Source: Macquaria australasica (taxonomy: Eukaryota > Chordata > Actinopteri > Centrarchiformes > Percichthyidae). Taken from it: DNA of 64,000 nt. Position numbers and translations under genes: made by a program. The notes under the pieces are model-generated. The model was not told the origin of the DNA. It worked only from the letters and a program-made list of their open reading frames with translations, and did not search any database. The DNA lies in NCBI GenBank assembly GCA_005408345.1, contig SEMN01000053.1, positions 310,001 to 374,000 on the forward strand. The letters are read 5' to 3'. This document shows, in pieces, positions 24,721 to 39,356 of this stretch. How positions within the stretch are numbered: the stretch's first letter is position 1; each line of letters opens with the position of its first letter.

Positions 24721-27700
24721 GCAAACCAACCCATAGGTGGTGCATGTTTGTGTGAATTAGCCTATACTGTGTACTGGCTGATGCTCAGGCACACTCTATT
24801 TTTCTTATGTGCTGTTTGGGTTTCTCAGGTCATCTATAGTCTGCTAGTTTGAAGGGAGTAATATAATATTTAAGATAGGAACACAGTGGAGGCAGCGGTA
24901 TGGATTTATGTGGAGGAACTTGTGTCTGCTCATACAGGGATAAGACCACTGGGAGGAAGGTAGTATAGCAGAGAGTGGTTTGAGTTCCAGGCAGCTGCAG
25001 TCACAGAGGCTAGTTTGTTGTCAATAAAGTGGAATTCATTATATATGCTTCTCTTCTGAGGTGAGAGGTGAGGCAGCCCTGGGTTTTGGGAGAACACTGG
25101 CATGGTCTACTGGGGAGCTTGTTGGAAGACTGAAGGCCTGCGAGGGCGTCTCTGAAGTGTGCAGATGGCATTGAGGAAAATTGAATTTTCTTGGGTGGTC
25201 ATGGCCAGCTGCCTGCTGTTCCTTCTTTATTGTTGGCATTAAGTCTTCATTGGACAACAGGGACTTTTCATCAGCTCACAGCAACATTGTGCATCACAAA
25301 ATAAAGATCCTGCAGTGTGTCTTAGAAAAAAGCTTCCAAAGTATGTTGTCTTTGGCAGCTTGATTTTGCCACTGATTTCATGGATTTGTTCTTAAACCAG
25401 AAATTCTGACACCTTGCAGCTACTTGATCATAGATCTCAAATGCTCAAATATTATCAGTGCTGATAAAATGCTTACCGTTCTTGAGCAGCATAAATGCCA
25501 CTCAGCTGTATGAGAGTCTTGTTGGCAGCCTACAGGAGAGGATCTGTGGTGTCAGCGCTCTGATGGGTGTAGAGGTGACACCAAGGTGAACGCTGAGTTG
25601 TAGACTGGTTGGAAATCATTGATATTCTGACTCGGAGGCTGCAAATGGCTTGGTGACAGATGGAGTCTTTGTCAGGGAAGAAAAATGGCAGCTCGGGAGC
25701 ATCAACGCCATTTCCCCTATCAGCTTTGCTGGCGGGCGGTGACCTTCTGCCGCTCACAGAGATCCCCCAGCACATGATCAATTATCTCACTTTGAATTGT
25801 TTACTAAGCTAGTGGTAAAGGATTTAAATGTCAATTTTTTTTAGAGAGAGATTGCATGTGTAATCATGAAACTGGTGTCTGTTGTTGGTGCATAATGAGG
25901 AAGCAAATTGTAGTTTGTGAACAAGCACGTTTTGTACCCTTTTAAACACAGTAGAAGATAAATCAATGTAGGATTGTCACATAGAAAACCAATATGTGGC
26001 AGCTGTTTAGCTCCATTTATTTCATGTTGTTAGAGAATTAGTGTAATTGATTTGACTTTGCGTACCACCAGTTCTTTAAACAACATTGTTAATGGAAGAG
26101 ATTCCTCAGGAGTGTAGATGTATCGCATGGCTTCAATTTGGCAAATGGTTTTCATTACATTGTTTGACTCTAAATAAATAATTTGCTAAGGTGAAAATGT
26201 TTATGCAAATAATATTAATTTGGTAATGGCTCTGCTCATTACACAGATAACACAGGCACACAGAACAGAACCGTGATATGCAGTCATTATTCTTGGCTGT
26301 AAACAAATCTAAGTCGGAATAAAATATCGAATGAACCTGGGGGAAAATAAGGAAAATGAACAAACGATGCAAAAAGCAAATGACATTGAGACTCCCGTTT
26401 AATATGTATGTATTTCAGCTTGATGGTTGATTTCATTAGCAGATCTCATTGTTATGCATTGACTGTCCTCCTGCAGTAAAATGAATATTGTATTCGGGTA
26501 GTAGCCTTAATATTCAGGAGGAATTGTTTGGATTTGAGTGGCATCCTTCAGAAAAAGTGAAGTGTTGTCTTCCCCCTACCCTACCCCAGATTATTCATTA
26601 TATTGATATTTATACATAACATATTGATTTTCATTCATTCCTAATATTGTGTTATTTTCTATAATAGTTTTATTTTCTTACAACCAAAATGTTAAATTTG
26701 TCCAGTTTGCACTAATGTTAAACTAGATAAAATATAAATATCCAAATAAAATTTCTGGGTTACTGGTAGTAATTTGTCGTTTAGGTCAATGTTATATATG
26801 AAAAAATATACATGTTAGCCATACTTGTAAAGGTTGGCCAGTCAGCTTCCTTTGGGAATTAGCCACTTACTTATGTGCTCTTCTTCCTGTATTCAAATAA
26901 TTAAAAACATGTTCGACATTTCGGTATATGTGGTGCAAAAATCAGATTTTGAATGTTATGTGCCTGCTAACGGTCCGCGTCCTGTACACATGGAGCTACC
27001 CATACAAGCAAGTTATTTTTCTGTCTCTAAGGAGGATGATATTAAGCAGCCATGCCATGCACCTTCCCTCCCCTCTTTCAGGCCTGGCTGCACACAGCTT
27101 TCAGAGGGCAGCACTTGTCGAGTTTCACTAACAGGAACTGTGTGAAGAATTTTCTATTAGTAAGGCTCTGTGTGTGTGCAAGGTGTTCTGTTTCACGCTA
27201 TCCTCATACAGCTGCCCTGCAATGACAATATTAGCAAGGACAGATGCTGCTTCTCGTTGGGCTTACAGGTGGTAACCTACTTAAAATACATGTGTATCAA
27301 TATTAGTTGGGCCTATGCCAGACTGAGCTCATACTGTCCCGACGGCAGGGCTGTTTAAAAACAATTTAAAAACCAAAATGCTGCAGGCAGATAAATTAGG
27401 TAGTCGATACGGTGAAATGTTTCAGCAAGATATGGCAGCAAACTGATGATAATCTCTCTTGATTTCGATTTTTGGATCGATATTTATTGCTGTATTTTGC
27501 ACCAGTAGCTACCTGACCGTGTTGACATATTGTCGCCAGAATGGGGTTAAAGTAACGCATATCCATGGAGCTGTTGTGTCTGCAGCCTGTCGTAATTTCA
27601 GCAACAACACCAATATTTTTGACAATTTGCAATGTGGCTACTACACTGAACAGACAGCGTCACACTCTGTACTGCTTTTTGTGACACCGATGGTCATTGC

Positions 27701-30700
27701 ATTGTGTTGTCAGGCCTAGAAGGTGGGTGAGTATATCTGGAACTGCACATGCATGGTTTTACTGTTATCTGTCTGTCAGGAATGTTGTTGTTCCTTCATG
27801 AGCTTTTGAATGTGTGGAGTGCCACACGGGGTAATTCTTTGCCCATTCCTGTTTTATTTGTTTTTTTTATGAACAGCTCTCTTATCATTGATATGCTGCC
27901 AAAACCCATCTTGATCTCTTCTTCAATCCCAGTAACTCAGTTGGACTTTTTCGACCAGATAGCATAAGGAACTAAAACTACACGTTCATGTTTGTTTTTC
28001 TGCCACATCTGAAGAACCATAAAGATGAAGTCAATTAGACTGATAACAGATTAAAAAAAGCAGCTTCATTTTGAGACATACACTGTTGTGTGGCAATGTT
28101 TGCATAGATGTTGGGAAAGAGACATGCAGAGGTAGAAAGTGAGATTTAAAACAGCAGAGAGCCTAGACGCCTGTTTCTAAAGTAAAAGCATGATCTGCTT
28201 TGTGTTTTTTTCTGGTTATTTTTCTGCTTTAGTACACAACCATATTCTACGCAACTATTAAAAAAAAGAATCAAAGAAATTCCCGTCCTTAGTCCTAATA
28301 GTGATACTAATGATGAACTTTTGTATGTAATTTTGTGGTTTGTGTCATTTCAATTAAACTCCACCCTTATAAGCTCCTGTCCAATCATAGAGTACTTGCT
28401 CAAGAGCAGGGACTTTTCAGGGGCAGGAACTATAGCCTACAAAATAAAAGTGGAACCAGCACAAAACCTGTGCACAAAAAATGCATTAAAAGTTCCCTGG
28501 AAAAGTTGATTCATCTAATTTTATTAAACTCTCAAATACATATTGGCCTCAAAAATCCAGTACACGTGTGTGTGTGCGTGCGTGTGTGTGTGAGAGAGTG
28601 TGTTTATTTTGCAGTCAAAGTAAAGACCCATAGGTTAGCGGTGAGAGGTGTGCAAATGACAGGGATTCCCAAGAAAAAATCTAAAGAACTATTAAGGGAC
28701 TGCTCAGTCCCTGCAGTCATTGCAGTCGCTACATTTGTAGAAGGTGCTGCTACCTGCCTTTACCTTGTTTGGGTTTAATGTGAATTTGTGCCATTGGCTC
28801 CCCTTTCTCACAACAGCTTAATTTCCACTTTGGGGTTTTGTTTTGGGTGAAGTGCTGCTTTTGCAGTTCAGATTTGCACAGTGTCACCATTTTTAAAAGC
28901 CAACTCTCTCAGCAGTTTGGATTTATACCATGTCTATTTGCACTGTATCACAAAATGTGGCTATTCTGAATGTGAATGTCATGAAGTGGAAGTAGCAATA
29001 GTCCTGAACCAAAAGCATATTCAGTGCATAACATATATTCCAAATTAACTCTGATTTGTTGTTTTTAGAAATGAAGCATTGGTAGCCCAAACTCTGGGGC
29101 CATGGTTGTAGCCATAGTGGTCTCTGGTACAATAATATTTCATATCTATTATCATGGTTACTTTAAGTGGTCGGTGGCATTCAGTACCTTTTTATAGTCA
29201 TTGTTAGCGCTGCATGATACTGTAGAGTACACAGTGTCTGAAGTAGTGCAAGCAGTGATGGAAATATTCATTTAGCAGCGGAGAAGAAGCTCTTTTTGTG
29301 AAGATGGCTCAGAGGCAGACAGGAAATTAGTTATTTTCCCCACACATTCATCAAAATAAAAATAGTCTGAGTATCCCAAGTGACTCTCCCACATCTATTG
29401 AAGCCACAGCTGCATCTACCGTGCGCTTAGTATTAACTCTCCAATGAATTTCAGGTGTTTTTGAGCACTATTAAAAAAAAAAAGTGTTGTTTTTTTCTTC
29501 TGCTTCATCTCAAAGCCATTGTCCTGCGTTTTATCCCATAAGTATTGGCATATTTAAATAATGAAATGCCCTATTTTAATTTTAACCTTCACCTCTTACT
29601 TTCCTAAAATTACGATGTGAAACACGGTTACGTCCTGGTGCCAAGAACAAAGAAAAGCCGTTAGATATTTGCCTTTGACACTTCAGTCTCTGATAACCTT
29701 TGATTTAATGACTAACAGAATCAGAATGTCAACAGGGACTGTCTGTGTGCCAAATTGTTCAGTCTGTGGCTCTTGTGCAGCCTCTGCACAGATAAGTGTT
29801 TTATTTTGACAGTGACATGCAGAATTGCCAGAGCATTATGAAATAAAGTGCATGTGTGAAAGTGGGTCAATATATATCACATTTAGCCTAAAATATGCAG
29901 CAATGCAAATAATCATTCATTGGGCTTAAATTTCATTATTCATAAACTGTTGCCATTGTCAACTAGAGTACATAATACAGGGTTTTTTCTTTGATTGTTC
30001 TCCTTTTTTGTTTGTGGTCTGTCAAGTATAAGGTTGCTACAGACAGTACAAGTACAGGAAATGTAACAGCAGGTTTTTGCAATAGCACTGCCTTAGTGGT
30101 TTCATTTAACCGTACATTTTGGGGAAAACAAAACTACTGGCTACTTGCTACAGTCCTAGTAACGGAGTCACCAAGCCACTGTTGTTAGCCTTGTTTTGCT
30201 CGTGGTTCAAAGATTAAGTTACAAGTTAATTTCAGAATACTAAAATACAAATTGTGCAAAAGTGTTGTTTTTCAGAATGTTGTTTTAGAAAAGATAAAAA
30301 TTATCTTCAGCATTCAGTGTTTATTGCGCAAGCTTGCTTTTTTTAATCTGGTTGTCCTGATCAGACCTGTGTTATTCAAGGCAGGTTACACTGTATGTTG
30401 TTTTGCTGCCGGTGATGGAGACATTTCATCGACAAGAGCATCTCCTCTCTTTCAAATTTCCCACATTTAGGAAATCAGTTAGGTTCAGTATTTCACTGGC
30501 TCATTTTGTTACTGTACCACATAGTGCCCCCCAGTCCCTAAAATATTCTCCCTGCTCACTTTTAATGTTAAGAAACTCCATTATGAACTGAACTCAGGAA
30601 TGTTTCTTTTGAAACCACACTGTTTGCATATCTAGAAAAAACACCATTAAAAATGATTTCTAAAATCTACACCTCAGTCTCCTTTATCCAGTATATTGTC

Positions 30701-33700
30701 TCCAAAGGGAATTCTTTGTAGTGTCTCAAATCATTCCTTTTTTGCTACCCAATGCACTGAATTTAATTTCCAGACTTAACAAATGGAGAATTGAAACTTT
30801 GTTGCATTGTGCACCTTGAGGAGGTAATTGTTTCTTTTTCGCAGTGAATGGTTTCCAAATGGCTGCCTGGAAAACCTGTCATCCGGTGACGGCCTGTCTA
30901 CAGGTGTAATCTATAAAGTACACCATTTTAAATGTGTTCTGTTCATTTTCATTTTTTTTCTACAGGCTATATTTATTACTTTTAGTATTTTCACTTCCAC
31001 GTACACTGCTAATGATATGATGGGGGTTTGATGGATATAAAGGTGAATATCAGCCTTGTAGGTGGTTTGCTGCAAAACAGTGAGCAGAGGAATATTATGT
31101 AGAGACTACTTTCTTTTTTACTAATGCTTAGGCCTAAGCTGGCTGAGTGTGAGATGCTTAGCTGAGCTACTCACAACACACTTGCAGATTGTAGAAGTCA
31201 TCACTGACCACTCTTAATGAAATTGAGATAAATATAGGCAAAACTGGGCAACTCATAGTTCAGCAATTGCAAAACTTTAATGACTAAGGACAAGAGGAGT
31301 GCAGCTGTATCTTTGACTGCAGACCTCACTGCAGGGTCTCACGCTTCTATCAGTGTATCGTGTCGCTCCATGTTGTCTTAATCATGCTTGCTCTGTCCTG
31401 TCTGGAGTGTTGAGGGCCCTTCTTGTTTCTTTGTGTTCCAAGAATTTCTTATGGGAGTATAGTCCCATGGTTCTCCACATCAAAGTGACTGGTGCAGAGA
31501 TGCGATGTGTCAGTCCTCATGCATCTCTGTTAGGAGTCCAGCTATTGAAAATTGTCTTCCCCTTTTTGGCAGCCTGACATTATCTGGCTGTAAGGGTGCA
31601 GTGCCAAATTCTGAGGTTAAAATTCCTGATTATCTCACTTTTTCTGCATTATTGACCTTCATTTAGGACATTCAGTGTGTGCACAGGTGTTTGTTTGAAT
31701 GTAACCAGCATCGTCTGCGTCAATAAAGCAGTGGACATATGGACAGTGTGTGACTAATGCTTTGAAAGGGACACTCGGGATCTGTTTTATTGCTTCATTT
31801 GGCACACCGCAGTCCCACTTCCCATTACGGTTGCCATGTGATTTATGTTGTGCTCTTTGGAGAGTGAGAGAGAGGAGCTGGGAATGAAAAAGTTGTGATA
31901 GCCATGTTTACCTTGATCCTGGCTGCCTTTTATTTCATCTTGGACATTGACAGTGGGGAGAAATGGATTAAAAGCCCTGTTAGGCCCCATGTTTTCCCGT
32001 ATATAAATGCTGTTTCTTTGATCAGTCTAAAGCATGACGACATTGACAACACAGTGTTAAGCCTTAACGACTGACGGAGCCTTTTGACTTTTTATTCTCA
32101 CTGTCCTGTGGCACGATACACCTATAGACAACTAACAGATACTTGATTGATGACATACCACAGGCAGATTTTTGTCATAATGTAGTTCTGTGGCATAATC
32201 CACCAAATGGCCTCGTTACAGCTTGTTTGTCTAACAAGCAAACAAGCAATAATCATAATGTCATAGAGGATGTCTTTGTCTTCTTTTACAGTTGAATCTA
32301 AAATAGTAGAAGGTGTTTTTTGCTCTGCTGTGTGTTATTTAGCAGTGTAGAATGACAGATAACCTTTGCACCAGCGTCCTACTCTCATGTTTAATTTGTA
32401 GCTATGCTTCCTGTCATATGATTGCACCTGATTTATATTCAGGCTGTTTTTTTTTTCCTGTTTACATGCAAATGCGCACCTTTCACAGCCCAATAATATT
32501 AAACTGAGGTATTCATCTGCTGAATTTCTGTAACATTCTGACTCACAGCCCAGCTGAATTACCACCTTGCTTGTGAATAATTGAAGTTGCAAGGTAAAGT
32601 GATGCAAACAAGGTTTTCTTTAAAATTGGCATTTTTATCATACACATGAACGCTTTGTTTGTGCCAGAAATATTTTACAAAAAAAGTGTGAAGTTTGGAC
32701 TGCGTAAACACGGCATTATTGTGTGTTTTTTTTCTTATCACTGGCATGTAAATATTTTTGAAATGGTACAGGTTTTCAGTCATCTAATTGAACAAGCTCC
32801 CCTTGACAGTGATAAACATAAGAATCTGCTGTTACCTGTAATCATTTTGCCTGCTCTTGTTGTAGTATTTTTAAGTCAGGTCCTGTATGTGCACATTGTT
32901 CCCACTCAAAAGCAGAAACCTTTTTTGCCTCTCAAATACATTACTGTATGTCTAATCTGTGTTCTGCAAAGTGTGCAAAAAAAAATTCATTAGATGTACC
33001 CCTTCATTTTTGAACAATAGCACCTGGTGGACATCGTCTTTTTGGGGGCCAAAAATTTCACAGTCGCAAATTTACTATCCTCATTTTATGCCCCACTGAG
33101 CAATGTTTTTCTTCACTTTTCCTTATCAGAAACAAATACTCATTATAATGATGCCTTCAGCAAATGATGGTGAACAAATGATGCAGGAGTGAAGAAGGAG
33201 GGTGTAGTGGGAAGTTGTGTAATGATGATAATATGATGTATGTGTGATTATCTTTAACAAGTGTCTGCTTGCCTTTCCTCCTCCTCCCATTAGAAAAAAC
33301 TGCAAATACTAGGAACTGGCTGCATATTAGATCATAAACAGGTATACCATAGCTCTAATAAGGGTTCATTTATATGAAGTCTAGCATTCTATTGGAAAAT
33401 GTACTGCTTTAGCAACGCATTAACAATGAAAATGTCATCCAGGGGATGCCATTCTCCCTGTACCACCTGCATTTTCTCAGCCAACAACAACAAATTAATA
33501 GCAGCTGATTGGGAGATGCATGAAATTACTTGTCCTTTTCTCGCTCTCTACCCCCTCTCTTCCTTCTTCTCTGTATGTGTCTAATTAAAAACTGCAGGCT
33601 GAGCTACACAATTTATGGCTAATGCTTGCTGCTGATGGGGCAGCAGTAGGCAGGAGCTCTAAGAACGTGTTCATGATGGATGTCAGTCTGTGCAGAACAT

Positions 33701-36433
33701 GTGGGACTCCTGTTTCCAGGCGCCTTGTCCCAACCCCAGATCACTCCTCATGAAAATGATCCACATGCAAACTGTGCTAACACTGCTGTGAAGGACAAAT
33801 GTGTTTCTTGAAACATGTGTCATACTGAGGCCTCACATCATTAATCAGAGTCCATTTGCCTCCTTAACTACCAGCCTTTTCACTATATTCATGGTAGCAT
33901 TCAATACTTGTTTGAAGCAGTCGATACAAACAGAAATTCACTTTTTGCCGTGAAGGTCTCCCTAAAAGATGGATGTGCCTTGAAGAATGATGATAACCGA
34001 ATGCCTACGCTTTGTGTTTTGCTGGTAATTCTCAGGAGCAAAAAAGGATGATTATCCTGGCTGGAGCTCTTTTCAGGGCTCGGAGCACATGTTCGTTCTT
34101 GCATAGGAGGACAAAGATGTGATTACATTGATGCATAAAAGACCATGGCTGAGACGGGCAAATCAGTGAATAGATGGTGTTTGAAGGTGTTCAGTAACAC
34201 TAGGGCAGGCTTTGCTGTGGATCACATTTAGTGACAGTGGGAGTCCCTCCCGCTGTATCAGTGTCACAGAGCATCCCAGAAGCTCCCCAGTGTAACCAAC
34301 ACTACTCTGCCATCTGCCACTCCAGTAATAGTCAGGGTTGTCGGTCAGACTCCTCATTTACAACCTACATCCAGTAGCTTCATCTGAACTTGTCCATCTT
34401 TCCCCGCACTCATGAACACAACCTCTGGAAAGCAAATGGCTTCTTTTGTCTCCCAGCATGGTCATTAAAAGGGGCCCTCGCTGCAGAGCAAACCTGACAT
34501 GAATGGTAAACCAGCCCTTAATGCAGAGTATTGATTGAGTAGCAGTGCCAAACATGTTTTCCTTTTTAATCACTCCGATCTCATGGCAGCATGCTTAGTG
34601 TACTTAAACACCATCAAGTGAAAAGACAGTGTGTCCCCACTGTATTTGTAGAAAACCTAGAAAAAGTAAGAAGAAGATTCACTTTACAGTATTATTGAAA
34701 AGCATCCTCACATTTCAGAAGCTGGAACCTGAGGGTGTTCAGCACTTTTCCTCGCTAAATGACTTAAATGTAAAATTGGTGTTGATCAATTTTCTATCGA
34801 GTCATTTCAGCACTCGTTTAGTTGCTGTGCCACTGTGAGGTGAACAGGATTACAGAAGGTTGCATATAGAGGGTTGCATACATTGGCTTGTATGCAAAAC
34901 TGAGCTCAAATTGACTTCCTCAACGACTTGGAATTATTCATTGCATCCTGAAAACACAAGAAAAGGTTATTGTGTAGTGTCACCCACCTATTATATAACC
35001 ACTTCCGTTGACCTAATTGCAAAAAGTGCTTAAATGGAAACAAAGAAAATGTTTTAGAGGACTACACTGCATCATCATCAAACACAGTAGGCATTAGTTG
35101 GCCCTGAAACCCCTCTTCTGCCTGACTCTAATGCCGTGTGTTACTGTAGTTTTGCCCCTGATGCAGGTCAGTTTCCTTCCTTGGCTGGTGGGATGGGTCA
35201 GACAGAACACTTCATCACTTTCCAGGTAGAGTAGGAGTCAGGGCCAAGAACAATAACTTGTCATCAGAAGACACGGGCAGAATGAAGAACTGATGGAAAC
35301 TCGTAGGAGCATGTTATTTCCACTGAACTGTGGGTGTATCGCTGAACTTGTTATGCACCTAGTCGCAACGACCCCACACACTCCATTTTCTGTCATTCTT
35401 TGACCGTAAAAGCCTGCCCCACAGCGAGCCCTCGTGCTGCACATCTTGTGCGTGCACACACAAATGGGGGGAGGGAGAAACCCTTCACAAATAATTGACT
35501 TCATTTCAGCTGGTCTGCTGGGTGACCTCAAAGAGAGAACAGCAAGTGGGGGAGTGAATGGCTTTTTTTAAAAATTTGCTTTACTGCTGTCAACCATTGG
35601 GAAGGTTTCAGTCCCTCTGCTTTTTACATCCTTTTATTTCCTCCCATCCAGAAAATCACTGAGGCCAAACAGTGAGTGGCGTTGCTATTTTTCCAGCGTA
35701 CCAGAAGGAATTAATTGTTTAGTGGGATGATGGACACCAGCAGTGATTTGTGAGGTTTGGGAGACTGCAGCTCATGTCACAGCAACCATGTATTGAATCA
35801 ATCAGGGACATGTTAATTTCTGAGGAGGTGGATTTAATATTGTGATGTAATGCTAATTAGGCCACCAGGAATGTCAGAACTTGACATATTTGTTTGTTGT
35901 TTTTTTCATTCACATAGTCTTTATTTTCATTACTTTACTTTCCTCACAGATTGGTGAAGAGCAGATAGAGGACCTTTGGGTGATGCAGCTCTCTATCTTA
36001 GAACAGTGTCAAGACACTCTGATACACTACCTCTTTCTGTCTCTTGCGTGTACCTTCTATTAGCTGAAAAGACTGTTTGCACTGCGAATACTGCTGATCC
36101 ATGCCGATGACTCTGTTACTGGATTATCATTGTTAGCATCAGCCATCTGTTATTGTGCAGGAAGATAACGTGGACAAGGAGGAACACACAATGGAAAACA
36201 AATGCTTAGGTGCACCCAAAACGTAACAACGCTATGTGAAATATGCACAGCTTCATCACACACAAAGAAAGAAAGAGAGTAAATACACAGAGTCAGTTTT
36301 CATTATAAAAACTTAAGCATACAGTTTAAAAGAAAACTAAGTGCACACTTCCTTTAAATCAGTGGTTTTGTAAGCTTGGCTCTGAGGCCAGCTGTATGAT
36401 TTCTGTTTAGCTGTTTTTGTACCCAAGGCAACA

Positions 36434-36720
36434 TGTCGGCTTAGTTGGTTAGCTTTGCCTCTTCACAGCGGGAAGTTCCTGTGTTTGATCCAGGCAGGGC
36501 TCATTCTGTTTGGAGTTTGACTGGTCTCCCTGCACGTGTCTCCTTTTGGTGTTTTAGTTTCCCTTTACATTACAAAGACATGCATGTCAAGGGGTTTGAA
36601 GACTCCTAAAATAGTCTGTTGGTGTGAGTGTGCCCTTACACCTGTGATGGTCTGGATACCTACCTTCTGCCCAATGTGCCAATGCATGCTGGGATAGGCT
36701 CCAGCTACCCATGACCTTGT
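36434..36720 (+). repeat. degenerate tRNA-derived SINE-like element
   Basis: The head has a box-A-like GGCTTAGTTGG (36438-36448) and a box-B-like GTTTGATCC (36484-36492) about 36 bases later, the spacing of a polymerase III promoter from a tRNA. The body continues with CAAAGACATGCATG, and the tail has GCTGGGATAGGCTCCAGC. I recognise this arrangement as a common fish dispersed repeat. It is diverged, with no intact tRNA fold, and is most likely an old inactive copy. Confidence 0.7.
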
Positions 36721-38578
36721 GTAGGAATATGCAAGTGCACAAAGTACATATTCTTAGCCACTAACTAAACATAATGTGACCCTGCTTTTTTTATTGTACA
36801 AGCTTATATGTAGCTGATATGTAGTGTTTTGTCTCATTCGAATCTCATTCTGTTGATAAGTTCATTGTTTTCCCGTTGAGACATTTTTACTCCAAGATGA
36901 CAAACTGCTTGTTATGCCTGTGGAAGCATATACTGTATGTGAACATGACTTTGATTCAATCAGAGTCATTTGTTGTGTGAATCACATTCGGTATATTAGC
37001 ATGTATATGCTTTCATAGGACCTGCATCCTGCTGCTTGGGAGTGTGTCTTTCACCTCGCATGCGTGCATTAGCTCAAAATGGTGTACATACATCCATCAA
37101 ATTCATTTAAAATGTTTATGTAAGTTATAAAACACCCAGAATACTGTACTTGCTGCCTCTGTGGTTTTATGTTTATCACCTATAAATTCAAGCTTATTTG
37201 CGTGTTAAACCCATTTACATTTCTATGCAAATTCTGCATAAACAGTCTTTCCCTACAGAGCAGTTTTTTGCTCATATATTTTTGTTTGCAATACTACATT
37301 TGACAAATGAAGTCAACTGTAAATCTTTTTTTTTTTTTAACATTAATAAAGGGAAGGCTACCTCAGACATCATTTCACAGGTCTTCATACTGATAGAAAA
37401 TGCCACTTTAATTATGCAGTAGGAAAGAATTTCCCCAGTAAGAGATCATATCTGCAGCATATCGCTGTAAAATGAAGTAAATTAACAGTAAAATGTAGTG
37501 TGCATTATTTATTAGACACACTTTACCTTTAATCCCTGACAAAATCTTTGCCACCCTGTTGAATATTTAATTTCATAATTGACACACGGATAAGGTTTTT
37601 GATTTTCATTAGCATACTGGACATCTTAGAATGACAGGTGAAGTGTGATGTAGCAAGGTCGTATTGATACCAACTGTTTTTTCTTTTTTCTTTTTTTTAA
37701 ATGTTGCATTATAAATATGAAAGCACCTTTGTTCTTTTACCAACTCCCACTACCGCAGGAAACAGTGGCCTTTCCAGTGAAGCATGCCTGCCGCTTTCAT
37801 GTCATTTACGTCTCATCAGTGCTGTTCCTGGTGAGGGATGATACTTGATATTCAGAGGGTTGCTTTGTCTCCTCAAATTAATCAGCTGCTCCTGTTTTCT
37901 TGTGCAGAGGAGAATCACCAGGGAGATCTCGAAATTGTTGGTGTGATGTACAATACTATAACAAAGACAGGCTGTAAAACAGAATCCGTTAAAGAGGATT
38001 TCAGATGTGGGCTTTTGTGATCAGTGGGATGTGAAGTGGCATAAATAATGGAAAATCCAGGAAATGTGGTGCTGATGAAAGAGTACAGTAGTACTAGAAT
38101 CTCTGTGGCATGATTTGGATGATGGGAAGTGGAGACTAATTATAGTTTTTTTTTTTTTTTATGCATCTGTATGTAAAGATTGTGGAAGGATAAATGAAAG
38201 ATTGCATTTTCTATAAAGGCTTACCCCCTCATTAGAAGCAGCAGCAGTTTTACATTAAAGAGCTATGAAGACCTTTGATATGACTGAGTTGTCACCTCAC
38301 CTTGTGTGTGTATATGTCTGTGTGTGTCTGATGTGTGCATGAATTTGTTTCAGCTTTGTTTTTATTGTGTGTGTGTGTGTGTGTGTCGCTCTATCACTCT
38401 GTACAATATATATTTGTGAATATTAAGGTAACTGAATGCAAAAATCACAATAATTATGTTGATGTTTATTGTGATTACCTGTGTTACATTTTACATTAGA
38501 TAAAACCCTTTAAATGTGTAAAACATGGCCTCCAAAATTCAATATTCGTGTTTAATTACAGTGTACATGGAATCATTC

Positions 38579-39302
38579 ATTTAGACCAGGGGTTCTCAAC
38601 CTTTTGTAACTTAAGGCCCACTTCTGATTGTTAAAACATTTCCAAGGACCACCTTCCCAAATAAATGAGGAAAAAAACCCATAACATCCCAGGTGCTTTG
38701 TGTTTAAGTGTCTCTGGAGCTTCGATGGTTTTAGCGCCTCATTTGACAGGATTTCACCACATTCACTGTCACTATGATTCTAAATGTAATGTATTCAGGG
38801 TCATACTTCCTCACCACACGCTTTGGAGCTTTTACTGGCGCAGGGTTGTCTCCCACATCACTTTTTCATTTCAAAAACGATCCATTTTGTGTCACTGCAT
38901 CCAAGGGAACGTTAGCTAGCTAACGGTGGCAAAACACGTTTGTCTCAACCTCATGCTGTGTGGTGATTGGCTGGTGATATTCAAACGTACCTGGTCATTG
39001 AAATTATGCATTTTAATTTGATGTTTTTCATTTATGTGAATTCTTGAGCACATTTGGATATAAAAATAATTTCAACCGTGAAATATGGTCTATATGTGAA
39101 CGTTGAAAAGACATTCAAAATACGTTCAAAAGTGAATGTGTTTTTACCGACTATTTGTAGACGTTGATTAAACGTTTACATTTAGACCATATTTCACCTT
39201 GGTGAAAATAACTAGCTTTGTAAATTGCCATCGCCCACTAGATGGCGCTCTGAGGCCCACCATTAGGCCCTGGCCCACTGGTTGAGAATGGCTGATTCAG
39301 AC
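38579..39302. mobile_element. non-autonomous hAT-type element (MITE) with 8-bp target duplication
   Basis: The element starts CAGGGGTTCTCAACC (38587) and ends GGTTGAGAATGGCTG (39294), giving imperfect terminal inverted repeats of the hAT/Charlie style. It is flanked by ATTTAGAC (38579-38586) and ATTCAGAC (39295-39302), 7 of 8 identical, which matches the 8-bp duplication made by hAT transposases. The interior of about 700 bases holds no transposase frame, so it would have been moved in trans. Confidence 0.78.
39078..39198. repeat. inverted repeat nested inside the hAT element
   Basis: Left arm 39078-39104 and right arm 39171-39198 are near-perfect reverse complements (core GTGAAATATGGTCT against AGACCATATTTCAC). 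The loop of about 66 bases contains repeated ACATTCAAAA/ACGTTCAAAA words. It could be a small nested MITE or part of the host element's own structure. Confidence 0.6.
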
Positions 39303-39356
39303 AACAGAGTTTTGTTAAAAAAATAAAAATAAAAATTACACAGTATTATTATATCT

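Noticed and set aside
24345..24852. 136-codon frame and overlapping frames rich in Ile/Tyr
   Set aside because: Mostly microsatellite translation; the non-repeat flank has no recognisable domain.
36434..36510. Possible tRNA gene (box A and box B present)
   Set aside because: The sequence does not fold into a cloverleaf and is continuous with a SINE body and tail, so it is a SINE head.
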